Positions 36,496-44,145 of a stretch of 64,000 nt of DNA are shown here, in pieces. A program made the position numbers and the translations under genes. Each line of letters opens with the position of its first letter. Within the stretch, counting starts at the first letter, position 1. The stretch is from Tautonia sp040717455 (GTDB lineage Bacteria; Planctomycetota; Planctomycetia; Isosphaerales; Isosphaeraceae): contig NZ_JBFEFH010000011.1 of assembly GCF_040717455.1 (NCBI RefSeq), forward strand, positions 1 through 64,000, read 5' to 3'. The notes under the pieces are model-generated. The model was not told the origin of the DNA. It saw only the letters and a list, made by a program, of their open reading frames with translations, and ran no database searches.

Positions 36496-36525
36496 GTTGA
36501 CTTTCTTGCAATCGCAATGCTAATT
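36496..36525 (+). promoter_or_regulatory. Probable promoter of the oxygenase-like gene
   Basis: TTGACT at 36496-36501, an 18-base spacer, then TAATTC at 36520-36525; TATAAG at 36526-36531 overlaps as an alternative -10. The region is AT-richer than the surroundings. Confidence 0.4.
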
Positions 36526-36606
36526 CTATAAGGTCCCTCCCTGCAGAAAACCGATGCGCCGGTCGCCAGGAATCTCCCCTGCCTCATCCACCAGGAGTGT
36601 GTCATC

Positions 36607-37653
36607 TTGTTCGGGTATTTGATTAGCAAAATCCGCGAGGCTGAGTTTCAGGACGTGCCGTTCCGCCACCTCATCATCGAGAACTTCCTGTCGAACGAGC
36701 ATTTCGACGCGATCGTGTCATCGGATGAGATTCGGGTCCCACCGCAACCGGACGATGAATCGCTGTTCGATGATCTGTTCTCCCGAGGTTACCGAATCAT
36801 CGGGTTTCCCGGTTGCATCACCGATAAAGACGCATATCTCGAGTGGCACAAATCCAAGTCGGCCCAGCACGGCCGCAACAACCCCGCCTGCGAGGGGTTC
36901 GGCATGACGTTGCGGCTCATCGAGCCGCAAACGCCCATGATCCAGGAATTGAAAGCATTCCTCGAAGCCGAGGAGTTCAATAAGGCCCTCGCCGAAAAAT
37001 TCGAGCTGCCCTTCGAGAAAACACACGCGGACAATGGCATCCAGAAGTATCTGGATGGCTATGAGATCAGCCCGCACCCCGACGTTCGTCGGAAAGCCCT
37101 CACCTACATGGTGAACATCAACCCGCACCCGAACGCCGATCAACTCCAGCACCACACTCACTACCTGAAGTTCACCGACCGTTACAACTATGTGAAGGAA
37201 TTTTGGGCCGGGAATCCCCAGATTGACCGCTGCTGGGTCCCTTGGCCATGGTGCGAGACCGTTTCCGAGCAGCGATCGAACAATTCCATCGTGATCTTCG
37301 CGCCCTCGAACGACACGATGCATGCCGTGAAGGCGAACTACAACCACCTGAACGGCCAGCGGACGCAACTCTACGGGAACCTCTGGTACAAGGAGCTTCA
37401 CCATGGGCTCCCGCAGTTCCAGTGGCATGAGATCGACCTGCCGAACACGCGAGCCCAGCGAGAGGCCCAGAGTGCCGCAACCCCCAGGCCGAAGGCCAGG
37501 CCCTCGTTCGTCTCGAAGGCGAAGTCCATCGTCCCTCCCGGTGTGAAGAAAGCGCTCCGGGCCGTGACGCAGCCGAAACCGCCGGTCACTCCGAGCAAGC
37601 CGACATCGACCTACGTCGCCGATCGGCCTGGAACCTCTCGCAAAGGTCAGTAG
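36607..37653 (+). CDS. 2OG-Fe(II) oxygenase-like protein
   Basis: The 348-residue protein keeps the ligands of the iron/2-oxoglutarate double-stranded beta-helix fold. His157 and Asp159 in ISPHPDVRRK, His239 in SNDTMHAVKA and Arg252 in GQRTQLYGNLW give the HxD...H...R set. The enzyme would hydroxylate an unknown substrate, with a mixed Lys/Pro-rich C-terminal tail (about 290-348) of low complexity. The start is a TTG at 36607 with AGGAGTG about 10 bases before it; no suitable ATG lies in the first 100 codons before the fold. Lower GC and more A-ending codons than the neighbours suggest foreign origin. It has no metabolic partners beside it. Confidence 0.7.
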   Translation: MFGYLISKIREAEFQDVPFRHLIIENFLSNEHFDAIVSSDEIRVPPQPDDESLFDDLFSRGYRIIGFPGCITDKDAYLEWHKSKSAQHGRNNPACEGFGMTLRLIEPQTPMIQELKAFLEAEEFNKALAEKFELPFEKTHADNGIQKYLDGYEISPHPDVRRKALTYMVNINPHPNADQLQHHTHYLKFTDRYNYVKEFWAGNPQIDRCWVPWPWCETVSEQRSNNSIVIFAPSNDTMHAVKANYNHLNGQRTQLYGNLWYKELHHGLPQFQWHEIDLPNTRAQREAQSAATPRPKARPSFVSKAKSIVPPGVKKALRAVTQPKPPVTPSKPTSTYVADRPGTSRKGQ

Positions 37654-37680
37654 CCTGCCGACGATCCAAAACCGGCGGCG

Positions 37681-37769
37681 GACGGGTGGCCGGGGCAAAG
37701 CGCAGCGTGCCCCGGTCGAGTCAGCCCCCGACACCGGGGCACGCTGCGCTTTGCCCCGGCCACCCGTCG
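37681..37769. repeat. Perfect 36-bp palindromic repeat, family 1
   Basis: The arms 37681-37716 and 37733-37768 are perfect reverse complements of 36 bases around a 16-base loop. The arm begins GACGGGTGGCCGGGGCAAAG and ends GCGTGCCCCGGT. The right half plus loop (37718-37769, 52 bases) is repeated at 38297-38348 with one mismatch. It resembles REP/MITE-like extragenic palindromes. It lies 27 bases after the oxygenase-like gene. Confidence 0.85.
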
Positions 37770-37809
37770 ACCGTCTTTTCCTCGCTACATACGTTTCCCA
37801 TCTCGTTCC

Positions 37810-37875
37810 GTGGGTCGCCACAACGAGTCGTTCTCCGGACGGCGCAGCCGCACGAGGCCGAAGCGGATGCCGTAT
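37810..37875. repeat. Diverged repeat copy, family 2
   Basis: The sequence around 37827-37875 aligns with 38867-38920, for example TCTCCGGACGGCGCAGCCGC against TGTCCGGGCGGCGAAGCCGC, with most positions identical. Read on the minus strand both contain the peptide-like string IRFGLVRLRRPEN or FRFGLLRLRRPDN. This copy has lost the hairpin of the other. Confidence 0.65.
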
Positions 37876-37985
37876 CTGTCTTTCATGCTCGACTTCACTT
37901 GATTACCTTCTAGCGCTTGGCGGCACGGACCACACTTGGACGTTGCCCGGTCCATCTGCGGCATGGTTCCCAGGTAGTCCCAAAA

Positions 37986-38243
37986 ATGGACAAAATAAAT
38001 TGGAGCGATATATTTCAAGATCAGATCATCCGCGCGATCCTGAGGTTCTTCGTTCTCCTCACATTTCTCGGTTTTGGACTTCTGAGCCAGAGCATATACA
38101 AACGATTCCGGTCGCCGGAGTCGGCGGAGTTTGTTGGCAATTGGCGGGTGCCCTTTGGTCGCTTGATCCTCTTTGTGCTGGCTCTTATAGCGATCGTCTA
38201 TCTTGCGATCGTCTTGGGGAAGGACCCCCTCGCACGTATCTAG
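37986..38243 (+). CDS. Small two-helix membrane protein
   Basis: The 85-residue protein starts MDKINWSDIFQDQIIRAILR and has two hydrophobic segments (ILRFFVLLTFLGFGLL, about 18-33, and LILFVLALIAIVYLAIVL, about 61-78). No family is recognised. The base composition is close to 50 percent GC, well below the window. No strong ribosome site is visible (only AGGTAG upstream), so the start is uncertain. It lies between two copies of repeat family 1 in the accessory patch. It could instead be a decayed fragment. Confidence 0.5.
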   Translation: MDKINWSDIFQDQIIRAILRFFVLLTFLGFGLLSQSIYKRFRSPESAEFVGNWRVPFGRLILFVLALIAIVYLAIVLGKDPLARI

Positions 38244-38296
38244 CTAGGGTCTACTGACAATTACTATACTTGCATCAGCTGGGCGATCTGTGCTCG

Positions 38297-38348
38297 GAGT
38301 CAGCCCCCGACACCGGGGCACGCTACGCTTTGCCCCGGCCACCCGTCG
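38297..38348. repeat. Family 1 repeat, half copy
   Basis: This 52-base unit matches 37718-37769 with a single difference, A for G at 38325. It starts GAGTCAGCCCCCGACACC and ends CACCCGTCG. It overlaps the 3' end of the minus-strand gene at 38323-38763 and provides its stop codon. The second palindrome arm is missing. Confidence 0.85.
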
Positions 38349-38763
38349 CCTGGGATTGGGCATGCCAGCCAATATAGTCGAAGAACGGATGCCCCGAGAC
38401 CTGAAACCCGGCCCGCAACTCGTCGAGGGACCACAGGTGCTCCGTATAGTCATCCTGCGCGGACCCGCTGAAGCGGCTCAGGAGGTCGGTCACAAAATCG
38501 AAGACTTGTTCGTCGCCCGGATGTCTACCTGATACATCGGCCATGACCACGACCGCCGGCTCGCCACCAAACCGTTGGACCAGATCCGACCAATTCTCCG
38601 GATCGAATTCCCTGGATACGTCGCGATAGAAATTGACGTACAGACAGGGATCACCGGCCGAGTTCACCAGCCACGGCTCCCGCTGGGCAGGGTACGCTCG
38701 ATCGAGGTGCGTCGCGACTTCTGCCTCACTCGTGTCCCGGAGGAAGATGAAAACCGATCTCAC
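38323..38763 (-). CDS. Orphan protein of unknown function
   Basis: The 146-residue protein starts VRSVFIFLRDTSEAEVATHL at a GTG with GGGAGG five bases upstream, a very strong ribosome site. It has a segment with VVVMADVSGRHPGDEQVF and then DFVTDLLSRFSGSAQDDYTEHLW. The latter looks like a conserved globular family, but I cannot name it. The last residues (ATGGRGKA) and the stop codon come from repeat family 1, so the natural C terminus was probably altered when the repeat arrived. No partner gene is adjacent. Confidence 0.7.
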   Translation of the reverse strand: MRSVFIFLRDTSEAEVATHLDRAYPAQREPWLVNSAGDPCLYVNFYRDVSREFDPENWSDLVQRFGGEPAVVVMADVSGRHPGDEQVFDFVTDLLSRFSGSAQDDYTEHLWSLDELRAGFQVSGHPFFDYIGWHAQSQATGGRGKA

Positions 38764-38848
38764 CGTCGCCTCCCGAAGCCGCCGAAGACGTCGTAGACGG
38801 ACGAACTTCCGCTTCCAAACACGCCTATTCGTCCACAGAACCCTATCC

Positions 38849-38920
38849 GCGGGTGGCCCGGACAACGGCACGTTGTCCGGGCGGCGAAGCCGCAGGAGGC
38901 CAAAGCGGAAGCCTCGCATG
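38849..38920. repeat. Family 2 repeat with 12-bp hairpin
   Basis: Stem GCCCGGACAACG at 38856-38867 pairs with CGTTGTCCGGGC at 38871-38882 around a GCA loop. The unit begins GCGGGTGGCC, the same GGGTGGCC end as family 1. A degenerate copy lies at 37810-37875. The 295-base gap 38764-39058 holds this repeat and no gene. Confidence 0.75.
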
Positions 38921-39058
38921 TCCTCCACGCGCGGCCTCATCGAGACGCTTCGTGTCGCTGCATGCCTCGGGCCACTCGGAGATTGTCTGTGCCACCCTCG
39001 GAGGCCGTTCCGCCGGCCGGCCCAATGACTCAACCGGGCTCTCCGGGGCGATCGCGGA

Positions 39059-39589
39059 TCAATAGCTCAACACACTGACGATCTCCGTCGGCTCCAGCTT
39101 CGCCCGGCCGCCGAGGAAGCCCAGCTCCATCAGGAAGGCGCAGGCCACCACCTCGGCCCCGGCGTTGCGGACGAGGTCGCAGCAGGCCTGCATCGTCCCG
39201 CCGGTGGCGAGCACGTCATCCACCACGAGGATCCGCTTGCCCGGCTCCAGGGCGTCGCTGTGCATCTCCAGCCGGTCGGTGCCGTATTCCAGCGCGTACT
39301 CGGCGTGGACGGTCGTGAACGGCAGCTTGCCCGCCTTGCGAATCGGCACCAGGCCGACGCCGAGCGCAAGCGCCATCGGTGCCGCCAGCAGGAACCCGCG
39401 CGCCTCGGCCGCGGCGATGCCGTCCACCTGCCGGCCGGCGAACGGCTCGGTCAGCCGATCGATCGCCGCCCGGAACGCCCCCGGGTCGGCCAGCAGCGGC
39501 GTGATGTCCTTGAACTGGATCCCCGGCTTGGGGAAATCGGGGATGTTGCGGATGTACGCGTCGAGGTTGATGCCGTCGGTCCCGGTCAT
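39059..39589 (-). CDS. apt: Adenine phosphoribosyltransferase
   Basis: The 176-residue protein salvages adenine with PRPP to AMP in the cytosol. The N terminus IRNIPDFPKPGIQFKDITPL is the Apt signature, AAEARGFLLAAPMALALG follows, and the PRPP loop VVDDVLATGGT is at 122-132. Length is standard. CGGAG lies about 11 bases upstream of the ATG. It is 81 bases downstream of the DUF962/Mpo1-like gene on the same strand and may be cotranscribed with it. Confidence 0.96.
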   Translation of the reverse strand: MTGTDGINLDAYIRNIPDFPKPGIQFKDITPLLADPGAFRAAIDRLTEPFAGRQVDGIAAAEARGFLLAAPMALALGVGLVPIRKAGKLPFTTVHAEYALEYGTDRLEMHSDALEPGKRILVVDDVLATGGTMQACCDLVRNAGAEVVACAFLMELGFLGGRAKLEPTEIVSVLSY

Positions 39590-39625
39590 GCGGACGTTTG
39601 CTCCGTGAGAGGCGTCGTCGTCTCA

Positions 39626-39660
39626 AATCGAATCGAATCGAGTCGGGTCGGATCGGATCG
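39626..39660. repeat. Degenerate pentamer repeat
   Basis: A run of AATCG/GATCG-type five-base units lies between apt and the DUF962-like gene. Comparable short runs occur at 15214-15250 and 24824-24847. Confidence 0.55.
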
Positions 39661-39670
39661 TTCCCTGATC

Positions 39671-40012
39671 TCACCGCGCGTCGCGGCCCGCGGCCCCGCC
39701 GACCGCCGCCGAGCGCGATCGGGCGCGCTGCTCGCAGAAGCGTCGCCAGACCTTCTTGAAGGCGGTCACCTCCCCCGGCTCCGATCGGTCGATCGCATGC
39801 CCGAGGAACTGGACCAGGAACCCGCCGTCGAACAGCAGGAACGCCAGCACGAACACCGGCACCGACAGCAGGGTGACGTAGACCGGGATGTACAGCACTC
39901 CCAAAATCGTCGGCGGGATCGCCAGGATATGCAGCACGAAGTTGACCGGCCGACGGTGTCGGGCGATCCAGTCCTGGACGACCGGGTCCGGCGAGAGCGG
40001 CGGGCAGATCAT
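39671..40012 (-). CDS. DUF962 / Mpo1-like membrane protein
   Basis: The 113-residue protein has the histidines and layout of the DUF962 family. HRRPVNFVLHILAIPPTILG is followed by a second hydrophobic segment and QFLGHAIDRSEPGEV. Yeast Mpo1 of this family is an Fe-dependent dioxygenase in fatty-acid alpha-oxidation; the bacterial role is not established. The N-terminal start is uncertain: ATG 40012 was used, TTG 40027 is possible. Its product would sit in the inner membrane. It precedes apt on the minus strand, apparently by proximity alone. Confidence 0.75.
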   Translation of the reverse strand: MICPPLSPDPVVQDWIARHRRPVNFVLHILAIPPTILGVLYIPVYVTLLSVPVFVLAFLLFDGGFLVQFLGHAIDRSEPGEVTAFKKVWRRFCEQRARSRSAAVGGAAGRDAR

Positions 40013-40440
40013 CGGTGCGAATCTCAACAGGTGTCAATGCAACGGGGACGGTCTCGGGCGGTCGCGGCATCGGCAATCGGCAAGAGCGATCGGCAGCCAT
40101 CCCACGCCGCGACCGGAACCGCGGCGGCGATCACTCCCGCCAACGCAAGCCCGAGTGTCCTGATCGATTCTCCGATCGACCCTCGACCACTCGGACCGCA
40201 TCGCTTGACGCTGGCAATGGGGCTCGGTAGCTTGAACCCCTTACGTAACGTACTGGCCAGTTGCCAGGATAGCCACTCCTCGCCCTCGCTCGCAAGCCGC
40301 TCCCCCGCCCCGAGCCGCCCTTCGTCTCGCAACGGCCCACGGCAACGGACTCCGGCAATTGGTTGCGCGGCGAAGGCCCCGTTCCGTGGTCACTCCCTTT
40401 TTTATTCCTTTGGTTCGCGAGACGAGCGAGCATCGCCCCC
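40013..40440. other. Divergent gap before the isocitrate dehydrogenase gene
   Basis: This 428-base gap separates the minus-strand DUF962-like gene from the plus-strand dehydrogenase. It contains the promoter at 40205-40233 and no supported gene. Confidence 0.4.
40205..40233 (+). promoter_or_regulatory. Probable promoter of the isocitrate dehydrogenase gene
   Basis: TTGACG at 40205-40210, a 17-base spacer, and TAGCTT at 40228-40233. The leader would be about 200 bases long. Confidence 0.5.
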
Positions 40441-41526
40441 ATGGCTTACGAAGTCACCCTTATCACCGGCGACGGCACGGGCCCCGAACTGGCCGAGGCC
40501 ACCCGACGCTGCATCGACGCCACCGGCGTCAAGATCAACTGGGACGTGCAGGAGGCCGGCGTCGACGTCATGGAGCGTCTCGGCACCCCCGTGCCCGACA
40601 GCGTCATCGAGTCCATCAAGCGCACCGGGGTCGCCCTGAAGGCCCCCATCACCACCCCCGTCGGCACCGGCTTCCGCTCGGTCAACGTCTACCTCCGCCA
40701 GGTGCTCGACCTGTACGCCTGCGTCCGCCCCTGCAAGATTTATGAAGGGGTCCGCACGACCTTCTCCGACCACAAGATCGACCTCGTCATCGTCCGCGAG
40801 AACACCGAAGACCTGTACGCGGGCATCGAGTTCGAGCTGGACAAGCCCGAAACCGCCGAGCTGATCGGCACCATCAAGCGCCTCAACGGCAAGACCATCC
40901 GACCCGACTCGGGCATCTCCATCAAGCCGATCTCCGTCGAGGGCTCGCGCCGGATCGTCCAGTACGCCTTCGACTACGCCCGCAAGCACGGCCGCAAGAA
41001 GGTCACCGCCGTCCACAAGGCCAACATCCTGAAGTTCTCCGACGGCCTCTTCCTCAAGACCGCCGAGGAGGTCGCCAAGCAGAACTCCGACATCGAGTTC
41101 GACGAGCGCATTGTTGACAACATGTGCATGCAGCTCGTCCAGAAGCCCGAGCTGTACGACGTCCTCGTTCTGCCGAACCTCTACGGCGACATCCTCTCCG
41201 ACCTCGGCGCCGGCCTGGTCGGCGGCCTCGGCATGGCCCCCGGCATGAACGTCGGCGACAAGGGTGCCGTCTTCGAGGCCACCCACGGCTCCGCCCCCAA
41301 GTACAAGGGCCAGAACAAGGTCAACCCGGTCGCCCTGATCCTCTCCGGCAAGCTCATGCTCGACTACCTCGGCGAGACCGACGCCGGCGCCCGCCTCGAG
41401 AAGGCCGTCGCCCAGGTCATCGCCGAGGGCAAGGACGTCACCTACGACATGAAGCCCCACCGCGACGACCCCACCGCCGTCGGCACCTCCGAGATGGCCG
41501 ACGCCATCATCAAGGCCATGGGCTGA
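40441..41526 (+). CDS. Isocitrate dehydrogenase (IDH3/isopropylmalate dehydrogenase fold)
   Basis: The 361-residue protein oxidises isocitrate to 2-oxoglutarate in the TCA cycle. KAPITTPVGTGFRSVNVYLR and LDLYACVRP are typical of NAD-type (mitochondrial IDH3-like) enzymes. ENTEDLYAGIEF, VHKANILKFSDGLF and NLYGDILSDLGAGLVGGLG are the substrate and metal-binding segments of the family. A LeuB-type dehydrogenase is the alternative, but the RSVNVYLR serine pattern and LDLYACVRP favour isocitrate. The cofactor (NAD or NADP) is inferred. The start ATG 40441 is the normal N terminus; an upstream extension was rejected. Confidence 0.9.
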   Translation: MAYEVTLITGDGTGPELAEATRRCIDATGVKINWDVQEAGVDVMERLGTPVPDSVIESIKRTGVALKAPITTPVGTGFRSVNVYLRQVLDLYACVRPCKIYEGVRTTFSDHKIDLVIVRENTEDLYAGIEFELDKPETAELIGTIKRLNGKTIRPDSGISIKPISVEGSRRIVQYAFDYARKHGRKKVTAVHKANILKFSDGLFLKTAEEVAKQNSDIEFDERIVDNMCMQLVQKPELYDVLVLPNLYGDILSDLGAGLVGGLGMAPGMNVGDKGAVFEATHGSAPKYKGQNKVNPVALILSGKLMLDYLGETDAGARLEKAVAQVIAEGKDVTYDMKPHRDDPTAVGTSEMADAIIKAMG

Positions 41527-41666
41527 GCGATCGGCCTTGCCTGATACCTCCATGCGAGATCGAGGGGTGGCTGAGGTCGTCTCGATCGCAGTCCCCCTCT
41601 CGTCGCACCGAATGCTCGGGCCGAGGCGCTCCCAATCCTCCTGTCGAGTTCTCGTGGAGCCTGTCC

Positions 41667-41903
41667 ATGGAAGTTGCCTCCAAGCTCGGCGGCCTCGCCG
41701 CCATCGTGGTCGGCGGCTTCATGATTATCATGGCGTTCGGCTTCACGACGCTCGGCGAAGGAGATCGCGACTCCCCGCCTCCGGCTCCCTTGGTCGCCCG
41801 CCTGCTTCATCACGATGAACTGGGGCCGCTGCTCCTCGGTGGCATCCTTCTCGGCCTCGCGGGCGTCTGGCTGGCGTTCCGCACGCCAGAGCCGCTCGCC
41901 TGA
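41667..41903 (+). CDS. Small two-helix membrane protein
   Basis: The 78-residue protein MEVASKLGGLAAIVVGGFMI... has two hydrophobic segments, at about 7-27 and 54-70, separated by a polar loop with GDRDSPPPAP. No family is recognised. GGAG lies about 8 bases before the ATG, a good ribosome site. It lies 140 bases after the isocitrate dehydrogenase gene and 72 bases before the next small gene. Confidence 0.65.
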   Translation: MEVASKLGGLAAIVVGGFMIIMAFGFTTLGEGDRDSPPPAPLVARLLHHDELGPLLLGGILLGLAGVWLAFRTPEPLA

Positions 41904-41975
41904 CCTGATCGGACTGACTTCGGCTCCGGATGATCGGATCACTCCTCGCCCGGGCGGCCTCGGAGGGAGCCCATC

Positions 41976-42170
41976 ATGGCTCAGCAACGGCATCGGCCGT
42001 GGTTCCTCGCCGCCGCAGTCGGCGGATCGATCCTGTGGCTCGGCTGCTGGGCGGCCACGGTCGTCCCCGGGTCGTCGGCCGTCACCATGCAATGGGCACT
42101 GGGCAACCTCCTGGCCGCGCTGACCGGCGCGGCGATCGGGGTGGCCGTGGTGTGTCGATCCCGTTCCTGA
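41976..42170 (+). CDS. Small membrane protein, 64 residues
   Basis: The protein MAQQRHRPWFLAAAVGGSIL... has two predicted helices (about 9-28 and 40-58). GGAGGGAG upstream, with about 8 bases spacing, is one of the strongest ribosome sites in the window. No family is recognised. It may form a pair with the preceding small membrane gene. Confidence 0.6.
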   Translation: MAQQRHRPWFLAAAVGGSILWLGCWAATVVPGSSAVTMQWALGNLLAALTGAAIGVAVVCRSRS

Positions 42171-42354
42171 GACCAAGGGCGTTGTCAGGCCACGCGACAG
42201 CTCAACCTGCGTCCCCACATGTCCACGCCCGTCGCGACCACTCCCGCCACCCAGACATGCAGGCATAGCGAGACCGGCCGACAGCATTTATGATCAGGCT
42301 TCAAGCTTCCCTCCATGCGCCTGCCTCCCGGTCGTGCTTTTGGAAGTTCTCGCC

Positions 42355-42987
42355 ATGCCCCACGTCGTCCTCCTCGGAGACTCGATCTTCGACAACGCCG
42401 CGTATGTCCCCGGCGGGCCGTCGGTCCTCGATCATCTCCAGAAGCATCTGCTCCCGAGCTGGCGGGCAACGCTGCTCGCCGTCGATGGCGCGGTGACCGA
42501 GGACGTGGCCCGACAACTCAGGGGGCTCCCCGACGACGCGACCCACCTGGTCGTCAGCACCGGCGGGAACGACGCGCTCGGCGCCCGCTCCTGGATCCTC
42601 CACGAGCCGGCCGACTCGGTGGCCGAGGTGTTGACCGCCCTCAACGCCATCCGAGAAACCTTCCAGGCCGCCTATCGGGCCATGCTCGACCGCCTCCAGG
42701 CGTTGCACAAACCGGTCGCCGTGTGCACCATCTACGACGCCATCCCCGGCCTCTCCCCCGCCGAGCGGGCCGGGCTGGCCCTGTTCAATGAGGTGATCCT
42801 CCGCGAGGCGTCGCGTGCCATCGCCCCGGTCATCGACCTCCGCCTCGCCTGCAACGACCCGGACGACTTCTCGCCGCTCTCCCCCATCGAGCCCTCCGCG
42901 ACCGGCGGCGGCAAGATCGCCCGCCTCATCCGCCGCGTCGTGGCCGAGCAGGACGTCTCGAACCTCGCCGCCCGCATCTACCGCTGA
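42355..42987 (+). CDS. SGNH/GDSL-type hydrolase
   Basis: The 210-residue protein has the block I motif VVLLGDSIFDNA with the nucleophilic serine, the block III-like GGNDALGARSW and a block V-like region. No signal peptide is present, so it may be cytoplasmic. SGNH enzymes are esterases or lipases; the substrate is unknown. The start ATG 42355 gives the family N terminus and has GGAAG upstream. It ends 44 bases before lpxK, and may be the first gene of the envelope cluster. Confidence 0.82.
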   Translation: MPHVVLLGDSIFDNAAYVPGGPSVLDHLQKHLLPSWRATLLAVDGAVTEDVARQLRGLPDDATHLVVSTGGNDALGARSWILHEPADSVAEVLTALNAIRETFQAAYRAMLDRLQALHKPVAVCTIYDAIPGLSPAERAGLALFNEVILREASRAIAPVIDLRLACNDPDDFSPLSPIEPSATGGGKIARLIRRVVAEQDVSNLAARIYR

Positions 42988-43031
42988 CCGTTCGTTCGTC
43001 CTCCCTCCCCGCATCAAAGGACCGTCCACGG

Positions 43032-44096
43032 ATGGATCGCATCGCCTTTCACCGACTCATCCGGGGCGAGACCCGAGGCCCCCGCGCCACCCTGGCCAGG
43101 GCCGCGCTCCGCGTCGCCGCCGAGGGCTACCGCCTGGGCATCACCTCCCGCAACGCCCGCTTCGATCGCGGCGACACGGTCGAGCGGGCCGACGTGCCGG
43201 TCGTCTCGATCGGCAACATCACCGTCGGCGGCACCGGCAAGACCCCGATGGTCGAATACGCCTGCCGACACTTCCGCGCCCTCGGCCTCCGCGTCGCCAT
43301 CCTCAGCCGAGGCTACGGCGCGACCGACGGCCTGAACGACGAGGGGCTCGTCCTCGACGCCAACCTGCCCGACGTCCCCCACTTCCAGGACCCCGACCGC
43401 GTCTCGCTCGCCCGGATCGCCGTCGAGGAGTGCGAGTCCCAGATCCTCGTCCTCGACGACGGCTTCCAGCACCGCCGCCTCGCCCGCGACCTCGACATCG
43501 TCCTGATCGACGCCCTCGACCCCTTCGGCCTCGGCCACCTCCTGCCCCGCGGCCTGCTCCGCGAGCCGGTCCGCTCCCTCCGCCGCGCCGGGGTGGTCGT
43601 GCTGTCTCGGGCCGACCTCGTCTCTCCCGACGATCGCCGCTCGATTCGCACCGAGGCCGAACGCCGCGCCGGCCCGCTCCCCTGGGCCGAGGCCCGCCAC
43701 GCCCCCCGCGACCTGATCGACGACGCCGGCCGATCCTTCCCGCTCGACCTCGCCCGGTCCGGCCCGGTCGTCGCCTTCTGCGGGCTGGGGAATCCCGAAG
43801 GATTCCGACGCACCGTGCTCGGCCTCGGTGCCGACCTCGTCGCCTTCCGGGCCTTCCCCGACCATCACCCTTATGATCGCTCGGATGTCGATTCCCTCAT
43901 TTCCTGGGCCCGCGACCACCGGGCCAGCCTGGCCTTGACCACGCAGAAGGATTCGGTCAAGCTTCGCCTCGACCGCCTGGGGCCCGTCCCCCTGCGCGCC
44001 GTCCGGATCGGTCTCGAACCGCTCGACGGGGCCGACCTCCTCAACGCCTCGCTCGACCGGATCGCCGCGATGGCTCGCCCCGACCCGGAGCCGTGA
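43032..44096 (+). CDS. lpxK: Tetraacyldisaccharide 4'-kinase
   Basis: The 354-residue inner-membrane kinase phosphorylates the 4' position of tetraacyldisaccharide-1-phosphate to lipid IVA. Walker A GNITVGGTGKTP spans 61-72, and the LpxK signature DDGFQHRRLARDLDIVLID lies near 150. A C-terminal Rossmann-like half with AVVAFCGLGNPEGFR-type sequence (FCGLGNPEGF) and a final TTQKDSVKLR segment are typical. It shows that a lipid A pathway is present. It is followed 49 bases later by the GT9 gene. Confidence 0.95.
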   Translation: MDRIAFHRLIRGETRGPRATLARAALRVAAEGYRLGITSRNARFDRGDTVERADVPVVSIGNITVGGTGKTPMVEYACRHFRALGLRVAILSRGYGATDGLNDEGLVLDANLPDVPHFQDPDRVSLARIAVEECESQILVLDDGFQHRRLARDLDIVLIDALDPFGLGHLLPRGLLREPVRSLRRAGVVVLSRADLVSPDDRRSIRTEAERRAGPLPWAEARHAPRDLIDDAGRSFPLDLARSGPVVAFCGLGNPEGFRRTVLGLGADLVAFRAFPDHHPYDRSDVDSLISWARDHRASLALTTQKDSVKLRLDRLGPVPLRAVRIGLEPLDGADLLNASLDRIAAMARPDPEP

Positions 44097-44145
44097 CGCC
44101 GACCCTCGGCCTCCCTCCCTTCCGACTTCGGGAAAGGATTCCCCG

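Larger units (their letters stand above)
36158..36606. other. Gap after bamA with repeat remnant
   Basis: This 449-base gap carries a repeat/hairpin unit directly after bamA and a promoter for the next gene near its end. Base composition falls towards the downstream gene. A 75-codon frame at 36296-36523 was examined and not accepted. Confidence 0.45.

Noticed and set aside
36296..36523. A 75-codon plus-strand frame between bamA and the oxygenase-like gene
   Set aside because: No ribosome site and no motif; the sequence holds a promoter for the next gene.
37681..38920. Insertion sequence or CRISPR array
   Set aside because: The repeats are palindromes, few and unevenly spaced, with no transposase, no regular spacers and no cas gene.
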